Part shown: one piece after another, positions 52,128-60,793 of the stretch
Layout: every line of letters begins with the position of its first letter
Numbering within the stretch: position 1 is the first letter of the stretch
Source of the DNA: Methylobacterium sp. E-005
Lineage (GTDB): Bacteria > Pseudomonadota > Alphaproteobacteria > Rhizobiales > Beijerinckiaceae
NCBI RefSeq assembly: GCF_022829725.1
Contig: NZ_JAKSYG010000231.1
Location: 1 to 64,000 of the forward strand
DNA: 64,000 nt
Direction: 5' to 3'
The notes under the pieces: generated by a model
The model's database searches: none
What the model was told of the DNA's origin: nothing
What the model saw: the letters and a program-made list of their open reading frames with translations, nothing else
Translations under genes and position numbers: made by a program

Positions 52128-54158
52128 TCAGTACACGGCGTCGCGCTTCGGCGGCGCCTCGGCCGACGCAAGATTCCGCTCCACCACCTTGGCCAGCCCG
52201 ATCATGATCTGGTCGATGGCGTAGTCCTTCGGCGTGTAGACGGCGCGCACGCCCATGTTCTTGAGGACGAGCTCGTCCTCGGGCGAGATGATGCCGCCGA
52301 CCACCACCGGGATGTGGTCGAGCCCCGCCTCCCGCATCTTGGCCCGGACCTCGCGCACCAGCGGCACGTGGCTCCCCGACAGGATCGACAGGCCGACCAC
52401 GTGGGCGCCGGTCTCCTTGGCCTTGGCGACGATCTCGGCTGGCGTCTGGCGGATGCCGTCATAGGTCACGTCGAAGCCGACGTCCCGGGCGCGCAAGGCG
52501 ATCTGCTCGGCGCCGTTGGAATGGCCGTCGAGGCCCGGCTTGCCGACCACGAGCTTGGGCGTCTCGCCGAGCCGCTCGCCGAGATCGGCGATCAGGAGCT
52601 TGGCCTCCTCGGCGGCCCCGGACGAGACCGTCTCGAGGGTGACGCCCGTGGGCGCCCGGTACTCGCCGAACACAGCCCGCAGGCGCGCGCCCCACTCGCC
52701 GGTGGTGACCCCGGCCTTGGCCGCCTCGATCGAGGGCGGCATGATGTTGGCGCCCGAGCGTGCGGCCTGCTCCAGGGCGTCGAGGGCCTGCTCCACGGCC
52801 CGTGCGTCGCGGCGGCCGCGCCACTCGCGGATGCGGCCCTGCGCTTCCATCTCCACCGTCTCGGAGACGGAGAAGATCGCCCCCTCCCCGGCGGTGAGCG
52901 GCGAGGGCTCGCCCTGCTGCCACTTGTTGACGCCGACCACGATCTGCTCGCCGGCCTCGATGGCCGAGATGCGCCGGGCGTTCGACTCCACCAGCGCGCG
53001 CTTGAGTGCCCCGGTCTCGACCGCCGCGACCGCGCCGCCGATGCCGCCGATCCGCTCCAGCTCGGCCCGGGTCTGCGCCTTCAGCGCCTCGACCTTGGCC
53101 TCGATCACGTGGCTGCCGTCGAAGATGTCGTCGTATTCGAGAAGGTCGGTCTCGAAGGCCAGGATCTGCTGCATCCGCATCGACCATTGCTGGTCCCAGG
53201 GCCGTGGCAGGCCCAGCGCCTCGTTCCAGGCCGGCAGCTGCACGGCGCGGGCGCGGGCGCGCTTCGAGAGCGTCACCGCCAGCATCTCGATCAGGATGCG
53301 GTGGACGTTGTTCTCGGGCTGCTGCTCGGTGAGCCCCAGGGAGTTCACCTGCACGCCGTAGCGAAAAATCCGCTTCTTCGGATCGTCGATGCCGTAGCGC
53401 TCCTGGGCGATCTCGTCCCAGAGCTCCGAGAACGCCCGCATCTTGCAGATCTCGGTGACGAACCGCAGGCCGGCGTTCACGAAGAACGAGATCCGGCCGA
53501 ACACGTCGGAGAAGCTCTCCGCGTCGAATTCGGGATCGTCGCGCACCGTGTCGAGCACCGCGATCGCGATGGCCAGCGCGTAGGACAGCTCCTGGACCGG
53601 CGTCGCCCCCGCCTCCTGCAGGTGGTAGGAGCAGACATTCATCGGGTTCCACTTCGGCACGTTCTTGGTCGTGAACAGGATCACGTCCTTGGTGAGCCGT
53701 AAGCTGGGCGCGGGCGGGAACACGTAGGTGCCGCGCGACAGGTATTCCTTGATGATGTCGTTCTGGGTCGTGCCCTGGAGGGCGGCGATCGGCGCGCCCT
53801 GCTCCTCGGCCACCGCCAGATAGAGCGCCAGCAGCCACGGGGCCGTGGCGTTGATCGTCATCGAGGTGTTCATCTGGGCGAGCGGGATGTCCTGGAACAG
53901 GGTCCGCATGTCGCCGAGATGCGCGATCGAGACGCCGACCTTGCCGACCTCGCCGCGCGACAGCTCGTGGTCCGGGTCGTAGCCGGTCTGGGTCGGCAGG
54001 TCGAAGGCCACCGACAGGCCGGTCTGGCCCTTGGCGAGGTTGCCGCGATAGAGCTTGTTCGACTCCGCCGCGGTGGAATGCCCCGCATAGGTGCGGATGA
54101 TCCAGGGTTTGTCGCGGCTAGACTTGTCGCTCCGGGTCTCCGCGGCGCTCGCGCCCAT
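52128..54158 (-). CDS. ecm: Ethylmalonyl-CoA mutase (MeaA type)
   Basis: A 676-residue B12-dependent mutase. The N-terminal TIM barrel binds the CoA ester (TYAGHSTAAESNKLYRGNLAKGQTGLSVAFDLPTQTGYD), and the C-terminal B12 domain has the DXHXXG loop as GLDGHSNGAEQ. It is of the MeaA single-polypeptide kind and turns (2R)-ethylmalonyl-CoA into methylsuccinyl-CoA in the EMC pathway. The divergent neighbour makes that substrate, which is why I prefer this to methylmalonyl-CoA mutase. The start at 54,158 has GGAGG upstream; 54,170 is also possible. Confidence 0.9.
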   Translation of the reverse strand: MGASAAETRSDKSSRDKPWIIRTYAGHSTAAESNKLYRGNLAKGQTGLSVAFDLPTQTGYDPDHELSRGEVGKVGVSIAHLGDMRTLFQDIPLAQMNTSMTINATAPWLLALYLAVAEEQGAPIAALQGTTQNDIIKEYLSRGTYVFPPAPSLRLTKDVILFTTKNVPKWNPMNVCSYHLQEAGATPVQELSYALAIAIAVLDTVRDDPEFDAESFSDVFGRISFFVNAGLRFVTEICKMRAFSELWDEIAQERYGIDDPKKRIFRYGVQVNSLGLTEQQPENNVHRILIEMLAVTLSKRARARAVQLPAWNEALGLPRPWDQQWSMRMQQILAFETDLLEYDDIFDGSHVIEAKVEALKAQTRAELERIGGIGGAVAAVETGALKRALVESNARRISAIEAGEQIVVGVNKWQQGEPSPLTAGEGAIFSVSETVEMEAQGRIREWRGRRDARAVEQALDALEQAARSGANIMPPSIEAAKAGVTTGEWGARLRAVFGEYRAPTGVTLETVSSGAAEEAKLLIADLGERLGETPKLVVGKPGLDGHSNGAEQIALRARDVGFDVTYDGIRQTPAEIVAKAKETGAHVVGLSILSGSHVPLVREVRAKMREAGLDHIPVVVGGIISPEDELVLKNMGVRAVYTPKDYAIDQIMIGLAKVVERNLASAEAPPKRDAVY

Positions 54159-54507
54159 CCTGGCCTCCATGTGATCTTTGTATCCGCGCGCGCGGCGCAG
54201 CCTTGCCGGCACCGTAGCGAAGGCTTGGCCACGCGTCATCCGCGACCGAAGTGCAAGAGGCCCCTGCACGGGGACGCAGGGCTTTAAAAAACTTGTGCGC
54301 TGGAACAGCGGGATTTGAAGGCGCCTGCCAACAAGACCGACGGGGTTCGGCGCGATCTCTGGTATAAAGTCCACCTGAATCGCAGCCTGAACGCCGCGCA
54401 AGGTCTCGGGGCCGGTGCCAGTTCCCGGCGCCCGGAATAATACTTGGTCTCCCCGAAAGCCGAATTTGAATACGTGAGCGCTGCCCCTGTGCCGGCGGCT
54501 TCTTTAC

Positions 54508-54570
54508 GTCGAAAACCTCTGGGTTTGGACTTTCGACCCACTTGGACGCCTTTCGCATCGCCGCTATAGC
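54508..54570 (+). promoter_or_regulatory. Candidate promoter and activator site for ccr
   Basis: TTGGAC (54,542-54,547) and TATAGC (54,565-54,570) are separated by 17 bp, a sigma-70-like promoter, 51 bp before the ccr start codon. An inverted repeat GTCGAAA (54,508-54,514)/TTTCGAC (54,531-54,537) ends 4 bp upstream of the -35, the usual place of an activator site. A TetR-type activator CcrR is known to drive ccr in Methylobacterium extorquens through an upstream palindrome; equating this site with it is an inference. Confidence 0.5.
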
Positions 54571-54621
54571 GCGAGGGAGAACCGCGGCCGTGAGCAACAC
54601 GCGGGACGAGAGGAGAGCGAG

Positions 54622-55908
54622 ATGGCGGCGAGCGCTGCGGTCAGTCCGACGACCGGTGAGGTCAAGGATCTCTACGAGATGGGTGAGATCCCGCCGCTCG
54701 GTCACGTGCCGGCCAAGATGTATGCCTGGGCGATCCGGCGCGAGCGCCACGGGCCCCCGGAGCAGTCCCACCAGCTCGAGGTGCTGCCGGTCTGGGAGAT
54801 CGGCGACGACGAGGTGCTGGTCTACGTCATGGCCGCCGGCGTCAACTACAACGGCGTCTGGGCCGGCCTCGGCGAGCCGATCTCACCCTTCGACGTCCAC
54901 AAGGGCGAGTACCACATCGCGGGCTCCGACGCCTCCGGCATCGTCTGGAAGGTTGGCGCCAAGGTGAAGCGCTGGAAGGTCGGCGACGAGGTCATCGTCC
55001 ACTGCAACCAGGACGACGGCGACGACGAGGAGTGCAACGGTGGCGACCCGATGTTCTCGCCGACGCAGCGGATCTGGGGCTACGAGACCGGGGACGGCTC
55101 CTTCGCGCAGTTCTGCCGGGTGCAGTCGCGCCAGCTGATGCACCGGCCGAAGCACCTCACCTGGGAGGAGGCGGCCTGCTACACGCTGACGCTGGCCACC
55201 GCCTATCGCATGCTGTTCGGCCACGCCCCGCACACGGTCCGGCCGGGCCAGAACGTGCTGATCTGGGGTGCCTCGGGCGGTCTCGGCGTGTTCGGCGTCC
55301 AGCTCTGTGCGGCCTCGGGCGCCAACGCGATCGCGGTGATCTCGGACGAGTCGAAGCGCGACTACGTGATGAGCCTCGGCGCCAAGGGCGTCATCAACCG
55401 CAAGGACTTCGACTGCTGGGGCCAGCTCCCCAAGGTGAACTCGCCGGAGTTCCACGCCTGGACCAAGGAAGCCCGAAAATTCGGCAAGGCGATCTGGGAC
55501 ATCACCGGCAAGCAGGATGTCGACATCGTGTTCGAGCATCCCGGCGAGGCGACCTTCCCGGTCTCGGCCCTGGTGGTGAAGCGTGGCGGCATGGTGGTGT
55601 TCTGCGCCGGCACGACCGGCTTCAACATCACCTTCGACGCCCGCTACGTCTGGATGCGGCAGAAGCGGATCCAGGGCTCGCACTTCGCCCACCTCAAGCA
55701 GGCATCCTCGGCCAACCAGTTCGTGCTCGACCGGCGGATCGACCCGTGCATGAGCGAGGTCTTCCCCTGGGACAAGATCCCCCAGGCCCACACCAAGATG
55801 TGGAAGAACCAGCACCCGCCGGGCAACATGGCCTGCCTGGTCAATTCCCCCCGCGCCGGGCTGCGGACCGTCGAGGACGTGATCGAGGCCGGGCCGCTCA
55901 AGCGGTAA
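54622..55908 (+). CDS. ccr: Crotonyl-CoA carboxylase/reductase
   Basis: A 428-residue medium-chain dehydrogenase/reductase that reduces crotonyl-CoA with NADPH and fixes CO2 to give (2S)-ethylmalonyl-CoA, the key step of the EMC pathway that regenerates glyoxylate from acetyl-CoA. Seen: AGVNYNGVWAGLGEPIS, CNQDDGDDEECNGGDPM (the long acidic insert of true carboxylating enzymes), WGASGGLGVFGVQLC for NADPH, and GSHFAHLKQA near the CO2 pocket. Divergent from ecm with a 463-bp shared region. Confidence 0.95.
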   Translation: MAASAAVSPTTGEVKDLYEMGEIPPLGHVPAKMYAWAIRRERHGPPEQSHQLEVLPVWEIGDDEVLVYVMAAGVNYNGVWAGLGEPISPFDVHKGEYHIAGSDASGIVWKVGAKVKRWKVGDEVIVHCNQDDGDDEECNGGDPMFSPTQRIWGYETGDGSFAQFCRVQSRQLMHRPKHLTWEEAACYTLTLATAYRMLFGHAPHTVRPGQNVLIWGASGGLGVFGVQLCAASGANAIAVISDESKRDYVMSLGAKGVINRKDFDCWGQLPKVNSPEFHAWTKEARKFGKAIWDITGKQDVDIVFEHPGEATFPVSALVVKRGGMVVFCAGTTGFNITFDARYVWMRQKRIQGSHFAHLKQASSANQFVLDRRIDPCMSEVFPWDKIPQAHTKMWKNQHPPGNMACLVNSPRAGLRTVEDVIEAGPLKR

Positions 55909-56026
55909 GGCCCGGTCCGCAATACTCTCCCCGGCCCCGCCGCCCTCGCGCGGGGCTGGCCCGATCGGTTAAGCTCGGCCGTCCCTCGCCGAATCGGTTG
56001 CCGGTTCGGTGTGGCGGGATGCGCGG

Positions 56027-56383
56027 ATGCGGGCCCGAGAGATCCTGACGGACCCGGCCCGATCCGAACCGGGGGTTTGGGATTTGACCGGCGACGACGA
56101 GACTTACGTGTACGATGAGGCGACCGGCGAGTGGCTCCCGCCCGGTCAGGCCTCCGCGCCGCCGGCCCGGGCCGAGGTCCGCGACGCGTCGGGCAACCTG
56201 CTCGCCGACGGCGATTCGGTGACGCTGATCAAGGACCTCAAGGTCAAGGGTGCGAACCAGACCCTGAAGCAGGGCACGGTGATCCGGTCGATCCGCCTGA
56301 CGGACGATCCCGAGGAGATCGATTGCCGCCATGACACCATCAAGGGCTTGGTCCTGCGCACGGAGTTCGTGCGCAAGCGCTGA
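56027..56383 (+). CDS. PhnA/YjdM-domain protein with a degenerate zinc ribbon
   Basis: A 118-residue protein (an in-frame GTG at 56,009 would add six residues). The C-terminal half is a good PhnA_C domain: VRDASGNLLADGDSVTLIKDLKVKG, then TLKQGTVIRSIRL and LRTEFVRK. Typical PhnA proteins begin with a CxxC...CxxC ribbon. Here the equivalent part (ETYVYDEATGEWLPPG) keeps the YxY..W pattern but has no cysteines, so it cannot bind zinc. Function of the family is unsettled. Confidence 0.8.
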   Translation: MRAREILTDPARSEPGVWDLTGDDETYVYDEATGEWLPPGQASAPPARAEVRDASGNLLADGDSVTLIKDLKVKGANQTLKQGTVIRSIRLTDDPEEIDCRHDTIKGLVLRTEFVRKR

Positions 56384-56404
56384 TCCCGTCTGACCCGCCA
56401 GATC

Positions 56405-56545
56405 CGGGGTTTCCAAAGGGCTTTGCCCTTTGGCGGGTCGTCAGGGCGAAGCCCTGACCGTCTCAGGAGCAGCCCGACGCGGGACAACGTCCGGCACCAG
56501 GGCTCCGCCCTGGACCCGCGAAAGGGCTCGCCCTTTCGAAACCAG
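56405..56545. repeat. Modular palindromic repeat, copy 3
   Basis: CCAAAGGGCTTTGCCCTTTGG, TCAGGGCGAAGCCCTGA, CCAGGGCTCCGCCCTGG, and CGAAAGGGCTCGCCCTTTCG in a row. A 39-bp segment at its right end (56,506-56,544) is identical to 60,647-60,685 in copy 4. Confidence 0.85.
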
Positions 56546-56599
56546 GACTATGCCGGTCCGCACTGCGGAAAACACTGTGCTCGCCCGTCAGACAGGCGC

Positions 56600-56800
56600 T
56601 CAAACCCGCAGGTCGACGCTCAGGCCCTGGCCGGGGGGCGCCGGCGGTCCGGCACTCGCCGCGTTCTGGGCGCCCTCCGCCACCAGACCGGCCACGGCCT
56701 TGTCGGCCGCGAGCTGCTGCCGGGCGATGGCGACGCCGATCTGCTGGTTCTGGGCCGCGCCCAGCATCTGGACGGCGGCTGCGACGGAGACGGGATCCAT
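56600..56800 (-). CDS. YjfB-like putative motility protein
   Basis: A 66-residue acidic-to-neutral protein, MDPVSVAAAVQMLGAAQNQQ then VGLVAEG-like helical segments (AIARQQLAADKAVAGLV), ending in a Pro-rich tail. This matches the small YjfB family (about 60 residues, MDV..L....S..QV..Q), thought to relate to flagellar motility. Two chemoreceptors lie 5-9 kb away. It follows the repeat copy and is convergent with the PhnA-like gene. Confidence 0.6.
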   Translation of the reverse strand: MDPVSVAAAVQMLGAAQNQQIGVAIARQQLAADKAVAGLVAEGAQNAASAGPPAPPGQGLSVDLRV

Positions 56801-56868
56801 GCCCCGAGGTTAGGTCACCCACCTGAATCCGGCGTTACGGCGATCCGCGGCTTTCGAGCGATCCGCCC

Positions 56869-58188
56869 TCACCCGTCCAGAAAACCGCGCTGGCGTGCCC
56901 GGTAGCCGCCGATCAGCGTCACGCAGACGAGGGACACGCCCGCCAGCACCGTGCCGAACACGGCGATCGGCCACCAATGGCCCTGGAACCGCTCGGCCAG
57001 CACCGTTCCGACGATCGGCGTCAGGCCGCCGGCGAGGGCGCCGCAGAACTGGTAGGCGATCGAGATCGCCGAGTAGCGCACCCGGGCCGGGAAGGCGCCC
57101 GCGAGGTAGCCGGCGATCACCGCGTAGAAGGTTGCGCTGCCGATCACGTTGAGGGCGAGGCCCAGCACGATCAGCGGCACCGACTTGGTCTCGACCAGCC
57201 AGAACAGCGGATAGGGCGCCAGCATCGCCCAGACCAGCGTGCCCTGCAGGAACAGCCGCTCGTTGCGGATCAGCTCCGCGATCCGGGCGCCCACGGGGGT
57301 CATCACCAGCTGCACGACGGCGCCGATCAGCAGGGCGTCGAGGATCGTGGCCCGCGCGATGCCGAGATACTGCGTGGTGAACGCGATCATGAACGTGTTG
57401 AACAGGTAGACCGAGGCGATCGCGAAGGTATTGGCCCCGGCCGCCAGCAGGACCGGCTTGAGGTACGTCGTCAGCACCTCGCGCACGGGGGCCGCCGGCG
57501 GACCGCCCGCGGCCCGGGTCTTCTCGAAGGCCGGCGATTCCGCGACGCCGAGGCGGATCGCGAGGCCCACGGCGAGCAGCAGGATGCTCACCAGGAACGG
57601 CACCCGCCAGCCCCAGCTCAGAAAACTCTCCTTGTCGAGGAGGCCGGCCAGCCGGAAGGCCAGGAGCGACAGGATCTGCCCGGCGGGGCTGCCGAGCTGC
57701 GCGAAGGAGGCGAAGAAGGTGTTGCGCCCGGCCGGCGCGTGCTCGGCAGCCATCAGCACCGCGCCGCCCCACTCACCGCCGACCGCGAGCCCCTGGATCA
57801 GCCGCAGGACGACCAGCATCACCGGCGCCCAGAGGCCGACCGACGCGTAGGTCGGCAGCAGGCCGATCCCCGAGGTGGCGATGCCCATCATCACCAGCGT
57901 CGCCACGAGGGCCCGCTTGCGCCCGAACCGGTCGCCGAGATGCCCGAAGATCAGGCCGCCGAGCGGCCGGGCCAGGAAGCCGACCGCGAAGGTGCCGAAG
58001 GCCGAGAGCGTCGCGATGTAGGGGGATTCCGCCGTGAAGAAGAGCGGCCCGAACACCAGGGCCGCCGCGGTGCCGTAGATGAAGAAGTCGTACCACTCGA
58101 TCGTGGTGCCCACGAAGGCCGCCAGCGCCGCCCGGGCGGACTGGCTCTGTCCGGGCTTGGCGGCCGGGCTTGCGGTCGTGACGGCCAT
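56869..58188 (-). CDS. MFS transporter, metabolite:H+ symporter (MHS) type
   Basis: A 439-residue permease with 12 hydrophobic segments. The MHS family start (ALAAFVGTTIEWYDFFIYGTAAALVF) and loops RPLGGLIFGHLGDRFGRKRAL and RLIQGLAVGGEWGGAVLMAAEHAP point to ShiA/KgtP/ProP-like proton symporters of organic acids or osmolytes. The substrate is not determined. It is upstream of nothing else in its direction but lies close to the regulator and aminotransferase genes, which might feed on the same compound. Confidence 0.9.
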   Translation of the reverse strand: MAVTTASPAAKPGQSQSARAALAAFVGTTIEWYDFFIYGTAAALVFGPLFFTAESPYIATLSAFGTFAVGFLARPLGGLIFGHLGDRFGRKRALVATLVMMGIATSGIGLLPTYASVGLWAPVMLVVLRLIQGLAVGGEWGGAVLMAAEHAPAGRNTFFASFAQLGSPAGQILSLLAFRLAGLLDKESFLSWGWRVPFLVSILLLAVGLAIRLGVAESPAFEKTRAAGGPPAAPVREVLTTYLKPVLLAAGANTFAIASVYLFNTFMIAFTTQYLGIARATILDALLIGAVVQLVMTPVGARIAELIRNERLFLQGTLVWAMLAPYPLFWLVETKSVPLIVLGLALNVIGSATFYAVIAGYLAGAFPARVRYSAISIAYQFCGALAGGLTPIVGTVLAERFQGHWWPIAVFGTVLAGVSLVCVTLIGGYRARQRGFLDG

Positions 58189-58357
58189 CGATCCTCGCGC
58201 GGTATTATGAATTCAGATGCCACCCTGCATGCGCCCGTCAGGCGGGTGACCGCAACGCCTGCGTGCGACAGGGCGGGTGTTTCAGTGAGATGCGGGACTG
58301 CGCGATGCGGTTTTCCAGGGGGCTACACATCTGCTGGGCGCCCGCGCCTCCCATCTA

Positions 58358-58480
58358 ACCCCCTCATCCCGAGGCGCCCGCGAAGCGGGCCTCGAAGGAG
58401 GGCTCCAGAAATCGCAAGGCCATCTGGAAGGCTCCTTCGAGGCCTTCGCTGCGCTCCGGCCCCTCAGGATGAGGGGGGGG
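58358..58480. repeat. Long imperfect inverted repeat (MFS upstream)
   Basis: ACCCCCTCATCCCGAGG at the left and CCCTCAGGATGAGGGGG at the right form the ends. Inside them GGGCCTCGAAGGAGGGCTCC pairs imperfectly with GGCTCCTTCGAGGCC. This is the common alphaproteobacterial REP-like form; it fills most of the 317-bp gap between the transporter and the regulator. A G-run of eight ends it. Confidence 0.75.
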
Positions 58481-58505
58481 GGATTGGATAGTCCGACGCG
58501 CCCTG

Positions 58506-59066
58506 TCAAAAACTCGGCGGTGTGCAGGCGCTCACCACCTCGCAGGGATTGGGCCCGACGCAGCGGAACCGGTGCGGCCGGCGGCTGTCGAAGCTGTAGG
58601 CGTCGCCGGGGCCGAGGATGCGGCGCTCGGCATCCACCGTCACCTCCAGGCGGCCGGAGAGCACGATGCCGCCCTCCTCCCCCTCGTGGGAGAGCGGCAC
58701 CCGGCCGGTATCGGCGCCCGGTTCGTAGCGCTCCTTCAGGATCTGGAGCTTGCGCCCGAACAGGCTGTCGCCGACCTGCCGGTACGAGATCGCCCCCTTG
58801 GCGGCCCGGCGGCCGATCTCGGTGAGTTCCTCGGCGGCGAAGAACGCCTTGCGCTCCGGCTCCGGCTCCAGGGCGAAGAACTCGGCCATACCGATCGGCA
58901 CCCCGTCGAGGATCCGCTTCAGGGCGCCCACCGAGGGGTTCACCCGGTTGGCCTCGATCAGCGAGATCGCGGAATTCGTCACCCCGGCGCGTTTGGCGAG
59001 CGTCCGCTGCGACAGGCCGTGGCGGGCGCGCACGAAGCGCAGGCGGGCGCCGACATCGATGCTCAT
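58506..59066 (-). CDS. XRE-cupin transcriptional regulator
   Basis: A 186-residue protein with an N-terminal HTH_3 domain (about residues 8-62, LRFVRARHGLSQRTLAKRAG) and a C-terminal cupin (about 110-180, SHEGEEGGIVLSGRLEVTV, GPGDAYSFDSRRPHRF). This is the PuuR-like class that controls polyamine or amino-acid use. The start codon at 59,066 is chosen at the HTH. It is divergent from the aminotransferase gene, which it probably regulates. Confidence 0.87.
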   Translation of the reverse strand: MSIDVGARLRFVRARHGLSQRTLAKRAGVTNSAISLIEANRVNPSVGALKRILDGVPIGMAEFFALEPEPERKAFFAAEELTEIGRRAAKGAISYRQVGDSLFGRKLQILKERYEPGADTGRVPLSHEGEEGGIVLSGRLEVTVDAERRILGPGDAYSFDSRRPHRFRCVGPNPCEVVSACTPPSF

Positions 59067-59233
59067 CCGGCTGAAGGCCCGTTTCAGGTGTTGCGGATCC
59101 CGCAACGGTGCCACCCGCGGCCCCGATCCTGCAAGGGCTTGGCGGCGATCAGAAAAGGACTTGTTGCCCGATCGGCGAAGGTGTCCCCTGGTCCCGCCGC
59201 CCGATCCGCGCCCCCTGCCCCGGAGAACCGCCC

Positions 59234-60568
59234 ATGACCGACCATCCGCTCCGCAACACGCCCGCGATGGACGCCTTCTGGATGCCGTTCACGGCCAACC
59301 GCCAGTTCAAGGCGGCGCCGCGCCTGCTCGTCTCGGCCGAGGGCATGCACTACACCGCCGATGACGGCCGCACGATTCTCGACGGCTCGGCTGGGCTCTG
59401 GTGCGTCAATGCCGGCCACGGGCGCCGGGGCATCGCGGCGGCGGTGGAGCGCCAGCTCGCCACCCTCGACTTCGCGCCGACCTTCCAGATGGGCCACCCC
59501 ATCGCGTTCGAGTTCGCCGAGCGCCTCGCCGAGATCGCCCCGGGCGGCCCGGACAAGCGCCTCGACCGGGTGTTCTTCACCAATTCCGGCTCGGAATCGG
59601 TCGACACCGCCCTCAAGATCGCGCTGGCCTACCAGCGGGCGATCGGTCAGGGCACGCGGACCCGGCTGATCGGCCGCGAGCGCGGCTATCACGGCGTCGG
59701 CTTCGGCGGCCTGTCGGTCGGCGGCATCGTGTCGAACCGGCGGGTCTTCCCGACCCTCAATGGCACCGACCACCTGCGCCACACCCACGACCCGGCTCGC
59801 AACGCCTTCGTGAAGGGCCAGCCCGAGCACGGGGCGGAACTCGCCGAGGATCTGGAGCGGCTGGTGGCGCTCCATGGGGCGGAGACCATCGCGGCCTGCA
59901 TCGTCGAGCCGGTGGCGGGCTCGACCGGCGTGCTGATCCCGCCGAAGGGCTACCTGGAGCGCCTGCGCGAGATCTGCACGAAGCACGGCATCCTGCTGAT
60001 CTTCGACGAGGTCATCTCCGGGTTCGGCCGCCTCGGCGCGCCCTTCGCCACCGACTATTTCGGCGTCGTCCCCGACCTCGTGACCAGCGCCAAGGGCCTG
60101 ACCAACGGCACGGTGCCGATGGGCGCGGTCTTCGCCAGCCGCGCGGTCCACGACGCGCTGATGCAGGGTCCGGACGGGATCGAGCTGTTCCACGGCTATA
60201 CCTATTCCGGCCACCCGATCGCCTGTGCGGCCGGCCTCGCGACGCTGGACATCTACCGGGATGAGGGGCTGCTCACCCGCGTCGCCGATATCGCGGACGA
60301 CTGGGCGGCGGCGATGCACGACCTGCGCGGGCGCAAGGGCGTCATCGACATCCGCAGCATCGGGCTGGTGGCCGGCATCGAGCTGGCGCCGCGTCCGGAC
60401 GCGCCGGGCAAGCGCGCCTACGACGTGTTCGTGGATTGCTTCGAGCGCGGTCTGCTCACCCGGGTGACCGGCGACATCATCGCGCTGTCGCCGCCGCTGA
60501 TCATCGAGCGCGGCCAGATCGGCGAGATCGTGGACATCCTCGGCGCGGCGATCGACCGGGTCGCCTGA
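59234..60568 (+). CDS. Class III omega-aminotransferase
   Basis: A 444-residue PLP enzyme of the beta-alanine/omega-amino acid-pyruvate type. It has WMPFTANRQFK, GLWCVNAGHGR, FTNSGSESVDTALKIA for the phosphate, IFDEVISGFGR for the pyridinium Asp, and the PLP lysine in TSAKGLTNG. The divergent XRE-cupin regulator suggests control by an amine such as beta-alanine, putrescine or taurine. Ends in the repeat copy 4. Confidence 0.9.
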   Translation: MTDHPLRNTPAMDAFWMPFTANRQFKAAPRLLVSAEGMHYTADDGRTILDGSAGLWCVNAGHGRRGIAAAVERQLATLDFAPTFQMGHPIAFEFAERLAEIAPGGPDKRLDRVFFTNSGSESVDTALKIALAYQRAIGQGTRTRLIGRERGYHGVGFGGLSVGGIVSNRRVFPTLNGTDHLRHTHDPARNAFVKGQPEHGAELAEDLERLVALHGAETIAACIVEPVAGSTGVLIPPKGYLERLREICTKHGILLIFDEVISGFGRLGAPFATDYFGVVPDLVTSAKGLTNGTVPMGAVFASRAVHDALMQGPDGIELFHGYTYSGHPIACAAGLATLDIYRDEGLLTRVADIADDWAAAMHDLRGRKGVIDIRSIGLVAGIELAPRPDAPGKRAYDVFVDCFERGLLTRVTGDIIALSPPLIIERGQIGEIVDILGAAIDRVA

Positions 60569-60580
60569 GGGCTTTGGATC

Positions 60581-60686
60581 GGGGTTTCCAAAGGGCGAGC
60601 CCTTTGGTGGGTTGTCAGGGCAAAGCCCTGACGGATTCCAAGGCGCCGCCCTGGACCCGCGAAAGGGCTCGCCCTTTCGAAACCAT
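60581..60686. repeat. Modular palindromic repeat, copy 4
   Basis: CCAAAGGGCGAGCCCTTTGG, TCAGGGCAAAGCCCTGA, and CGAAAGGGCTCGCCCTTTCG, with the 39-bp right part identical to copy 3. It lies just after the aminotransferase stop and may act as a terminator. Confidence 0.85.
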
Positions 60687-60793
60687 GACGTGAGCCTGCC
60701 GCATAGGTGCCTGCCTCACACGGTGGGGTTGTTGCGACACCGCATGGGCCCATCTGCCTCGGACCCGGGTTTTGGCCGGGCACGAGGGTTTTT

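Noticed and set aside
52128..54158. Methylmalonyl-CoA mutase
   Set aside because: Same superfamily, but the MeaA-like single-chain form and its divergent pairing with ccr favour ethylmalonyl-CoA mutase.
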